A DNA stretch of 64,000 nt from the NCBI RefSeq assembly GCF_042242105.1, contig NC_092026.1, positions 19,570,691 through 19,634,690 on the forward strand, written 5' to 3'. A model generated the notes under the pieces. The model was given only the letters and a program-made list of their open reading frames with translations, did no database searches and had not been told where the DNA came from. The DNA comes from Pempheris klunzingeri (Eukaryota > Chordata > Actinopteri > Acropomatiformes > Pempheridae). Made by a program: the position numbers and the translations under genes. Positions 38,101 through 50,100 of this stretch are shown one piece after another (positions within the stretch are counted from its first letter, which is position 1; every line of letters begins with the position of its first letter).

Positions 38101-41100
38101 GTTGGAGTTTAAGAGCTATATTAAAACTTAAAACTTGACCTTGGAGCCAAACTAAAGAACTTCTACTAGATCTACTATCCAAGAGTAAAATATCTACATC
38201 ACCTCTCACTCAGCTTCACTATAACTTCATGTGACTCCACACTTTCGTCTGGAGCAATTATTCACGTAGCGACAGTCTCAAACCGAGCAGATATAAAAAG
38301 ATTTGATGCACTCAACCGTGTTAGGTGCATGTCCTTTCTAGGCTGTATAATCTAATTTATTCCACGCTCAGAGTGATGGCTATGCCCTGAGTTGTACTCA
38401 TGCAGTCAGAACCAAATAAAACTCAGCAGCACCCGATGCACCCTTCACACCAGTAGCTGCACACCAAGCAAAAAAGATAAGAGTCCAGTACATGCAGCGC
38501 ATTCGAGCGTGCCAGGTGCATGTCCTTACCTGACTATGATGGTCAATATACTGACACTTTTGGCCAAGGGAGATAGGAGGAGAGAAGGTGGAAGAGAAGA
38601 CAGGCTCCTGAGGATGCAGAGGAGGATGGAGTGAAAGAAAGGAAAGAAGAGAGGGAAATGGAAGGAGAAACGACAAGCATGCAGATGAAGGAAGATGAGG
38701 GAGGGACGGAAAAGAGAGAGGGCCAGAAACTGGGAATGCAACATGACTGTTGTTAAAGGTCTCGCTGTTCTTCCACTCCCAGACCTGATCTAAAAGCTCT
38801 GTAGACAACAATGCTTTGTGTAAAAATCTAAAGCTTTATGATAACTTATACTTAAAAAACGTTTTTGGAACACACACGCACAAGGTAAATAGCAATTTGT
38901 TATTTTTGATAAACTACAAAAGCCTCTCAGCAGTAAGAATGAGTGCCTGCGAATTAAAAGACCATGCATCCCCATTAAAGCCTACTAAATATAATGTAAT
39001 GTTGTACTGTTAGAAACAAAGCAGCCAACTGCAAAAGCCATTTTTCCTCTGGTACTTTGTAAATTGAGACAGGCGCAGTTTGTCACAGGCACAGATATTA
39101 GATTACCAGAGCAGTGAAAACAACAGCTTAAAGCTTAAAGGTGCATTAAGGAATAGTTGGTCTTAAAATGTAATGTCATCTATACATATAATCAAGTGGT
39201 TTCCAACCTTTTCTGCTTGCAGCTCTTTCAAACAAAGGTCTAATTTTATAACCAAGGAAATAATGACTCACATTCTTTAATGTGAATAAAAACTCTAAAA
39301 ATATAAACATTTCAAAAATATCAACATATTATGAAGCAACAAAATGTGATTTTTGTGATCAATGGTATTTCATATACAAGGTTCTTACACCTTACACCAA
39401 ATGAAAGCACTTTTCATGCTTTTTCACAGTGCATTTTCAAGCTTTTCCAGCAGCACCTTCCAGCTGTGGTAAATATGATATAATGAAATCAATAAGACTC
39501 TCTGACTTATGTTATGTATTTTTCTAAAAAGAAACCTATTCGTTCAGATAGTGATTTATTATAGTAATGCAATTAGAACTGCAAGCATTTTCAAACACTT
39601 TATTCAAAGTTCAAGTGCTTTTCGAAACTTGAAAACACCACATTAAAACTTTCAACAGCACCTGTACGAACCCTGAATCTAGCAATGATTCTCTGAATTA
39701 GCAGGAGGCCTCTGTCTTTCTCTGTCTACGTATTTTCTGACATTTTATTTTTTTACTTAAAAGCCAAAGAAATAATGTAAAAACAGCAACAGTATGCTTG
39801 AAAATATTTCTATATTCTGATGTATTCACTCTCTATGTTTCTGTTTCTGTAAAAATGTATAGCCTTTACAGAAAAATTACCTTTTTACCAAAAAACTATG
39901 GATGCTGCTGACCCTGGTCACTAATAAAACCCCATTAATGTTATTTTGACTGTGAAAGTTCAATGTCAGGAGAAAATATAATCTATATCACTGGACAAAA
40001 CAAAGGCAAAACAAATTGATCTGCATTAAACTTTGGTCAGACAAGTTGACTTTGAAGTCAATTGATTACTTAATGCTCCTTTAAGACAGAATCAACAAAG
40101 AGCTGTAGAAAGCTTAGAAAAGTTCCAGCGCCAGCAAACTTTCCAACTACCGTCCCACCATTGCAGCCGGATTACACACCGCGAGTAAAGAGCACCACAA
40201 AGGCCTGTGGACTCAGCAGAAGCAATCACACAAAGCTGTGATTGGACAGTGCCAGAGCCACACAAAGCTGATTGGTTTAGGGCTGGTGTGCGGCTGTAAT
40301 CAACGGGTCTTACCCACAGCTGCTCAGACACAGACACAGCGGAGTAGTCTTGAACAACCACTCCTTCCTCCTGAGGGGTTAAACACAGGGGAAGTTCTCG
40401 GTCAGAGGGAGGGGGGGCGATTGGGGGAGTTGGGGGGAGCACCATTGTTGCTCTAATGGGTTTAGGGGTGAGACTGCATGGAGGATTACCATCCAGGGTT
40501 TAAGCAGGCAGTTTCACCCAGCAGAATACTAATGTGAAGTAGATGAGCTGCAGGAAAAAGTGTAAATCCTGAAATTAGATGTCCTTTGAGCTTAAATTTT
40601 ATTCTAGCTGCTGTTTAAACCAATGGAGTTGCATAAAAATACATATAAGAGATTCTTGTACCATTTCGTTCTGTCTACTAAGCTTTCAAGTCATTATTGA
40701 AACTTAGCCTGAAGCTTACTCAAATCTGATTTTGTGAAAAAGGAGAATCTATTCCCTAAACCACAGACTGTTAATTCTACAGGCAGACTGTCCCATATGC
40801 TTCCTAGTTAGCAGTCAATAGGGGCTGAATGATTGCACTGATTTGGACCACTGGGCTCAAACAACAGATGGACTAAAAGGAGGAAATGAAAGGAGCACTT
40901 AGCTACAAGAGCAGAGACAGGAGCTGGCATGGTAACCATGAAGGATGGGTGGGGGGGGGTGAAATATGGCACTTGTTTTTACTCTGGTTACTTTGTTAAA
41001 GCTGTTAAACCACTAAACCCAGAGGTGTAACATTTTTGAGTAAAAATAGCAAAAATATTAACATAAGCTCTCACTAAGATAACACATTAGCAGGTCAACA

Positions 41101-44100
41101 GTACAATCTGAAAAGAAGAAAATTAATTTCAAACTGGGTCAATTTTTCACTTTTCTGGTAAAATATAACCAGCTTTACCATGGCGTGCATTAGAGCAGAC
41201 AGTACAAGCTAATAACTCTTCAAGATTCCACGTGTTGAATATGTTATAACTGTTATTTATGATACCACAGATGTGTGCCAACATCTTAATGTTTCTGAAC
41301 CATGTGTATTGTGCATATGACAGTGTGATCTTCTGGTTATTGTAGGTGTGAATATGATTTGAGTTGTTCATTATTAACCCCCGGTGTGCAGATCAGACTG
41401 ACCTTCTGCTGGCAGGTCTGCTCCGCCTCCCATAGCTGCGCCTGCTGCTCGGTGGACGCCACCTTAACCACTTCCTGTTTCTTGTTGATCCTGTTCCTCC
41501 AGTCTTCCTCACCACTCTTCTTCAGCAGTGCCACTCTGACATAAAAGAATACATAAAGCTTTTTTAAGAGCTGCAGGCAAGTAAGCTAACCTGACATGAT
41601 GAAAAACAGGCGTTTAACCAACCTGATTTATACATTATATTCTTCATCATCATCGTTGTGTCTAAATAACTAAACTAAGCCAAAAATTATGTTTTTCAAA
41701 CCTTAAGGCTACTTAAAGGGGTAAAAGTGGGGGAGCTGGATTTGAAGAGGTTTACATTCTGCACAACTGTACAATACTTTACAACAACTCTACAATTACA
41801 GGTGGAAGTCTGTGGAAAATGTTTCTCTCAGCCATGTAACTGTATCATAGAGCTATTTGACCATGTACGACCATGTACATCTTGACCTCAGCCAAGACCA
41901 GACAGAAGAAAAAACATTAGCAAACAAAGCCAATAATAAGCCTTGTAAGCTGCTTTCACACATTAAAAAAGAAACTGATCAAGGACGGAGCTAAGTAGTG
42001 CTCAAATTTAGTTTAATATCTTATTTTTAAGTCGTAAGATACAAAAGGAACAGGCAGAGTAATAATATAAAGTTAAAGTAGTTTAGTAGTGAGTTTTAAT
42101 CATGTGCTGCAAATAGTATTTTAGTGTAATGGGTTTGGACCTCTTGAATTGATTTGTCCCTATAATATAGTGTATGCAGGACTAGATGTCTTCAACGTGA
42201 TCATGGGAGTTAATTCAAGGCTCTGACAGTTATTGTGATGTGATCAAAAAAATAATCAAACAAAGGGAATAGAAACGGTTCCATTATTTCCATAAAAGTC
42301 ATTAGAAAAAAAATCCTTCAAGGGTGAAAATCCAGGTCAGAGATTTCTGCTCTACAGCCAGCAAACGGGACTGTTTAAAAATGCCTATAAAGCGCTGATA
42401 AGGGATGGCTGAGGGGGGAAAGAAAGTATGTCATCATCTCCGCAGCTTGAGTGTGGACAGGGCAGAAATGAGGGCATTGGGAGGAATCTGCTAAACCTCA
42501 GAGGACTTCTCCAGTCCACACAGCTCTCGGCTGGCTGGGAGGAGAATCACAGTGTTGCTAAAAATGAATCTCTCTCACCTCCAAAGATGTAATAGGGTGG
42601 AACAAACCTAAATACTGCAACGAAGGGCAGACAGCAACTTCTGCCTGATTCTGTCAAAAACTGCAAATTTAGTTATTAAATTCAGTATCTGGTGTGATTT
42701 TTTTGCTGACATCTCAGTTTTTCTTTGCAAAGGGTCAAGCTCTGGATTTTGTGGAATCAAGGTTGATTTTGCACCATTATTCTATTGACAATGTTGCTGT
42801 AGACCAGTAAGAGGAGGGGGTGGGGACAATTGTGAAATGTAATTACTCTCTCCATCCCATTAATATGCCCAGTTTATCTGCTTGTTCACAAATAATGTAA
42901 ATTTTGCTTTATGCATTGTCTCCCTTTGTATTTATCCTCCCAACACTCAGAGGAAGCTGAGAGGGCGATATCAATTTTGCTGCTGAGTGCAGGACATTTG
43001 ATGAGGGGTTTGCTACCCTGCATAGAGTTGACCTACTGTCCCGCTGTTAAAAATCAGTATATTGTTGTTGGAGACATGACAGGAAGTGGGGGGAGTAGTT
43101 AGAGCATTTACTGTAAAAATAGCCAATGACTTATAACTCTTATCATTATTATTCAAACTTTTTGTCAAATCATCCCATTTCTTCATGACATCATTGTATT
43201 CGTATAAAAAGACAATAAATACATGTAAATTCAAAAAATAGTGGCAACACTTTCAAACACCTGCAATCTATCACTCTCAAACCCTAAACTGCCTCTCACC
43301 TCTCCTTGATGGACATCTGTTTGGAGGACATGTCGTCAGACAGTCGGTCTCCAGACTCTGTGGGGGACAGCAGATCTCCAGAATGGACACTGTGCCTGCT
43401 GAAGTCCTCACTGTGGTCCAGGGGCAGGGACTGGGACTTGATCAGCGCCTGGGGGAAGGACTGGGGTTTGGGTGGTGTCTGTGGAGGCAGCTGGGGCTTG
43501 GGCTGAGGCTGGGGGGCTGGCTGGGTGTAAGGCTTAGGGACAGGCTGGATGAATCCCTGAGGTTTGGGCTGGGTTTGTGGGGAGTGAGTGAAAGGTTTGG
43601 GATACGTTGGTGGAGGCTGGGGGGGCTGGGAATACGGCTGGGGCTGGATGTCAGACGCAGGTTTGGGTTGGGTTGGAGGAGGCAGCAGTGTGAAGGATTT
43701 AGGAAGCGTTTGAGGAGGCTGGACGTTGGTCTGCTGCTGGCTGCTTGAAACGTGAGACACTGCCCTTGATGACACTTTTGCTATAAGTGGCCTCAGTGGT
43801 GCAGGATGACCAGGCAAGTCTGAAAGAAAAGTTCAAAGTATATCTTCATGTAGTTACAACATCAACTTTCATCAGATCAACTTTCATTGGTCTTACTCGT
43901 TTACGCCTTAAAAGAGATGTGACATCAACAACATTACTCGTACTTTCCTTTTTTAATGTTTACAACCAGCCAGAAGGTGTTAAACTTATTTTTTTTATTC
44001 AGTTAAGCAACAAATAATAATTTGTTTATAACCATGTTTTGAAATAAAACTCAATATAGCTAAATCGAAAACTAAATGTGGTGTGCATGACACTAGGGCT

Positions 44101-47100
44101 GGCTATTTTCGTGAGTTGTTATAGTTATAGTTGTATAAGATTTTAACAGTTTTGCACACTCTCACACACCTTAAAGTTAGAGGGGTACTATTGACTGCAA
44201 TAGTAAGAATTTGCTACGACAAATTTTAAACATGCAAGTTATTCCAACAAAACTGAGAGGAAAGTCAAAGAATGTCAATCAAGAACTGTTCTGAGTACTG
44301 AGTATTTTATGCCTTTAATCACTGGCAGGATTAGAAGTGGGGACATTGTGGTTCATGGTCAGTGTTTTAACCCCTAAACTACAGGGGTTGCCCCAAGAAT
44401 GTGAGAGCTGAATGCAGTAGAGCTATTATTTTCTGTTACATCCATTGATTACCATAAATTGCATGTGTAATCAGTACTTATCGCTGAAATATATGCATGC
44501 ATACTGTGTTTGTGTGTTTGTCTGTATTAATTACACTGTGTGGACAAAATCTCACGCAGTCACATTGTAGGAAGTCAACTCCCATTTGGGGGAAAATCTC
44601 TACATCTCTCTTTGGCTTAAGATTTGTCTTTTGTTGAGGTCAGGGTAAGAGTTGTTGGGCATGTAGCGGTAAGTCCCCAGGGAATTAGTCTAAGTCAATG
44701 CAAGTCCTTCTAGCCACATGATATAGCTATAGTATAATAGACTACACTTTAGTGAGGACCTACCCATGCAGAACTAAACATGAGTACAGCCTGCAGACAA
44801 GGCTTCCATTGTGTCCTTCATGTCCTCTACCTGCTTCATGTAAGTGCCGCCCAATTGTTCTGCACTCACTCACTGAGTGCTTTCATCTGTCTATGTGCTG
44901 TTGGTGTGCATGCATGGGAAAAGACCACCCCTGGACACAGTCTGCATTAGCACATAAAAACAGGTCAGGCCCATTATACTGTAGCATGTGCACGGCCAAC
45001 CCACAGGCGTAATTTGGTGCGAGGGGACCACAGCCCCTTTATAGGTCGTGACAGTGAGCACACACAGTTCGATTTAAAAATCCCTGACGTCTGTTAACTG
45101 ACAAACAGCATGTCAGGAAAGGGCTTTCTCTTTCTAGACAAAGGGAGCCACGAGGCAAATGCATGGAAAAATATGCTAATTAGATTCAGCCTTAGACGTC
45201 TGTCTCTTCTTCACACACACTCTCGCTCTCTGTATCAGCCAAATCAAACACTCCCAGCTGGGACAAGTGTGTGTGTAGCCGGCATTAAGCAATCATGCGT
45301 GGGAGCACGCTGCATAAGACAATGAGGGTAATGAGAACAGCTCCTTCCATAGACATTGCTTCCTCTTTTTTTGTCACTCCCTTTCTCTTTTCTTTATGTC
45401 CATTCCACTGTCATTCATCTTGTCACATTCCTCCGTCAGCCCTCAGCTATTCATATCTCTTTATTATTCTTTGCCCCACTCCTCTCCATCTCTTTTCCGT
45501 GTAAGTAATAGGAGCAGTCTCCTACCTGAGATGCCCGCCTGGGTCCTGCTGCTGTGCCTTTCCTGCTCCTGTGTGGAGGAGCTGTGAGCTCCCTCTCTCA
45601 GGTAGCCTCCTCTTCCTCTTCCTCCTCCCTCTGCTCTCTCCCTACCCTCCTGGGAGTCTCTGTCTGCGGCTCTCCAGCTGGGCAGAGGCTCTGACTCGCC
45701 CCTCCACAAAGAGGGCTCGACAGAGGGTTGAGGCTGGGGATGCTGCTGCCTGCCGTCCCTGTCCCTATCGGGGGCGTGCTGCTGTCCTTTAATGCTGCCG
45801 TCTTGGATCTCTTCTCTGGCTCCTCCCTGCTGTCTCCCCCCAACCTCCTCCTCCTGACGGTCTCTCCAGCCCTCCTCCCCCTGCTGCCTGTGACCAGCAG
45901 TGGACGTGGGAGCAAGTGGAGCCCTCACTCTCTCTCGGCTCTCAGGGAAGAGAGGGGAGGAGTTGAGCTCAGGCTCAGGGTGGCCTGGCTCCCCACTCTG
46001 GGTCATGGAGAAATACCTCAACGCCCTCTCCTGGTGGCTGCTTGTGTTGCTGGAGGCCTGTTGTTGGGCAGGGATGTAAGGGACAGCGGTGGACTTCCCT
46101 GGGCGGAGACCGTCATCATCAGCAATGCCGCTGCTGCCTGGTGTGATGGTTACTGTGGTAACGGAGGCTTGGGAGGTGACTGCTGCCACGGAGCGGACCA
46201 GGGAGGCTGACAGGGGCTCCAGTTTGATCTCACCTCCATTTCTGAGCTGCAGGAACAGCAGGAATCATGTCAGACAGTCGGGATGGATAGAATAGCAACA
46301 GGAGAGCAGAAGGAACTGATATAGAGAAAGGATGGATTAAATGTGGCTGAGGCAGAGAAGTTAGTGACTGATAGAGGTATGGTGTGTGGATGTGACAGAG
46401 GGCATGTATGATGTGAGATGGATCGATGGAAGAATGAAGTGGGAGAGGAGAGGCAGAAAAAAAAGCATAGAGGACAGCAGTGATCAAGCAAATTTGAAAA
46501 ATTTGAGTAGTTAAAGGTTTGCTTATGAAGCTGGAGCTGTATAGCAAGTCTGCCATTCACAAAATGGCAGCAGGGAGCACAGACCTAACCCTCCCTTATA
46601 GCAGTTGTTATCTGACACTTGCAAGCATTAGTAAATAATCTTAACATCGGACAGCATTCATCTTGTCTGGATCTCGTCCAGTAACTTTTCCTCTATTTTA
46701 TTTGTGTTCATATCAGCTTGTTGTCAAACTTACCATTTGATGTGTATAGTGAAGGGTCTGTATATTTCAACCTTGTGCCATAAATGTGGTCATTGTGACT
46801 ACCGATAATGTGACTACAAAAACGACATAAATGATGATGTTATCTCCAAGAAAAGGAAAGAAATCAGTAACTTCTTTATGATGGCCAAGTGGATTGATGT
46901 ATTCATTGTCCATTTATCTCAGCTAGAGGGCTCAAATAACTTCAGGAAATTATATTGCTTACCTGTAATACAGCCGCAAAGGCCAAAAAAAACCACAATG
47001 CATCTATATTAGTGTATGATATATTGAAATACAACCCATCTCTTCTTACAATAGCTCCAGGAGGGCTGATTTTGGTTGCAATGCAAGATCTTGTATTGAC

Positions 47101-50100
47101 CCTCACACCTTTCTGCACACAGTCAATATCAAGGGCAGATCCATACCCATTATCTATCTGCAAACGTATTTCCCAGATAAGCATTTTTTTGCTAGTTTAT
47201 TCAGGTTGGCAGGATGCCTGAGTAAACTAGCATGCGCCATTTGCAGCCAAATAATCCCATGCTTGTTATGCAATGGGCAAGCATGTCACAAGAGCTGCTT
47301 ACATTCACAAACAAGCAAAGGCACCCTAAACTTTAAAATCGATTCATCATGACAAAGCAGCATCTACCACTTAGGCAAAATACTTCAAACTTAAAAATAC
47401 ACACTGTATTGCATTTATAGACATGATTAGGCTCAGCTATTGTAAGCAGACAATATTATTCACTAGCAGGGCCTATCAGATCAGTCACTAGCAGGATCAT
47501 TTGATGCAACCAATTGGAAGCTCAGTACAGGCAGCAGTGGTCTTACATGGTCTCCCTGATTGGCCTCTAAGTCACCATTACACACGTCAGAGGTTTCCAG
47601 CAGGTCAGCTTCCTGTGTGGACACCAGTGATTGACTATAATTCACTGTTTAGGAGATGGTGCAGGTGAAGTGAACCTATTCGAAGCATCTCACACTGTGT
47701 GTCTTCGGACAACATGTTTGGGTTATGTGCACGTAGAGTAGGAAGGAATCTGAAATCTTATCTTACTTTTGCACTGGACTTGACCTGTTCGTAAACATCA
47801 GTGTATGGGAATTATGGGATATGGAACTATGGTATGCAAATGCAATTTCTGCATAGGGGACAATATGTCTGTGTAAAGTGGTGACACATAGAGAGATATT
47901 TTTGGTGCAGTATTGGGTGTAGATGTAGTATCATAAGAATGTAGTAAGTATCTCATCAGCAACAAAATGAGATGAAATATGTTGCTTGAAGCAGAATAAT
48001 TCTCCAGACAACAGACAACATTCTGGCAGGGAACTTCTGCATATTGACTGACAAAATGGTTTCCCTCTATACAGTATTTCTGTACTTCCATATGTGAATT
48101 GTTGGTTTATGACTGTGACTCTAGAGGGCACTGTGTTAAAAAAATAAAAGCAGAATAAACTCTGTGACCTGTGTTCATTTCCTTGTATCTGAGAGTCATC
48201 CAGCTGCACAGAGGACGATGTCATTCATCCATAATGCAAACTGATGCACTGCAAAACCCTCACTGCAGTGTAAGTGACCTGGAAGTGAATCGTCTTTCCC
48301 TTCAGGCTTGTTTACAGTAAGAGGATCTCACATCCAAATAATCCTTAGATGCAGTATTGTTAATTCCAATTACTGTAAGATGTCTTCTGCACACTGTTCT
48401 ACTACACTACTCTGGTACTCTATACCACTGTTGATATGCTAATTGTCATTGCAAATGTTTCATGATGTCTGCACCTCAAACATTTGGCCAGCTTGTAAAT
48501 GTTTTTTTTTTTTAACTTTTTCCTCCCCTGAAAACTATCCATAATTTTGAGGGGCAATTAAGATGCCACCAAGATTGGAGAGAGGGTTTAAGTTAAGAAA
48601 ACAGGGGAATAGGAAATCTATTGTGATGGTGTGATCTGAAATCTTGTGAATTAATATTGTCAGAGAAGCCACATTACTTTTCTTTATCAATGCTGACTGT
48701 TGTAAGTTTCTTCTATTTCACAAAACAGTTATTTGTTCATTTACTTCAACACTTGTAGCTCACGTTTTATTTATGAAAATGTGAACTGTTTTTATGAGAC
48801 CCACAACATGACATAAAGCCTTTTTTACCTGCTGCACCTCTCCCAGGGTAATGGGTTGAGTCTGAAACCGGGCGTTGGCCCTGCGCTGGCGGGTGTCTCC
48901 TCGGGCCCCCTCGGCAGTCTTGCCTGTAACATGAGCGAGGCGGTTGAAGAGGGCCATCTTCTCAGCCAGGCTGAGGGTAGACAGGTCAGGCTCGTCTGAG
49001 ACATTCTCCTGGCCGTCTCCCTCCGCCTCAGCACTGGGAGCTTGAGCTGGTTTCTGGTGCTCCTGATTCTCCCTCTCCTGATCCTGGACTGCTGAGTCTG
49101 GCTGGGAGGAGGCCTGGATGCTGAGTGGAGACAAGGGGGGGTGTAAGTGGGTGAGACATGGGTGTGAGTCTTCTAATAACGTTGCGATTTACAATCCAAG
49201 CTCATCTTGCGGACTGGGAAGTGTCAATAGATGGATATGACATTATTATTTTTATTATTTCAGCACTATCTATTTTGAAGCATCTGAGATTCGAATTTGG
49301 GGTTTTGAGATTCAATTTGGAGAAATTGTAATAAAGAAAAATCTAAAAATTAAACAAGAGACAGATATGAGGGGATATCTTTGCATCAAGAGTATAAATC
49401 ACATCCAGTTGCCTTAGTATTGACTGGCTTAGTATATTAAGATGTCCTGCAACAAGGAAGACTAACTGACTCATTTAAGACTGATTTAAATGAAATAACT
49501 GTAACCTGCCTCTACTCAAACAAAACTCCTGAGTCTTCCTAAGTTCTTCCTAAACATGCAGTCTTAGGGTAACAAAAGCGGAGCTGAATGTGCAGCTAGC
49601 AGGTAAATAACTCTGACAACTGTATCAGATTACAGGCACAGCAACAGAGACATAAGTAGATCATCACACATATGCCAGATAATCATATAATGCACTCGGA
49701 TGTTTGCAGGGGTTATGGTGATCTTCCAGCAGCGTGCTAAGTTAAACCAGGGTTGGTAAACAAACTGCAGGACACGTGAACCCAGACATGCAGAGGGCTT
49801 TAACTGGCTCAACCTCTGACCTTTCCATAAGATATGTAGCCTACTTCCTCTGTGACATTTGTGACCTGCAAGGGAGAAACACTGCAGGAGGGAATTTATG
49901 GAAGCTGAGCATGAAAAGTACTGAATGAGGTATTGTGTAAGCACTGACTATCTTTCCCTATAAGGTGCACACTGCTACGAAGCAGCACATGAGGGGGCAG
50001 AAATAACAAGGTAAGATGAGCTGGATGAACAGATCCGCACTGCAACCAGGAGAGGGAGATAGAGAGTAAATGTTTCTGGAGCACATTTACATTAATTATC

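Noticed and set aside
38398-38811. 137-codon minus-strand frame taken as a whole
   Set aside because: Mostly pyrimidine-driven low complexity; only the 78-base part with good splice sites was kept as a candidate exon.
42575-42660. Splice-like segment in svil intron 16
   Set aside because: In the required phase 2 it contains a TAG.
43383-43748. Plus-strand Gly/Leu/Arg-rich open frame
   Set aside because: Antisense of the Pro/Gln-rich svil exon 16; composition only.
45728-46210. Plus-strand open frame of 160 codons
   Set aside because: Antisense of svil exon 15; no independent start context or homology recognised.
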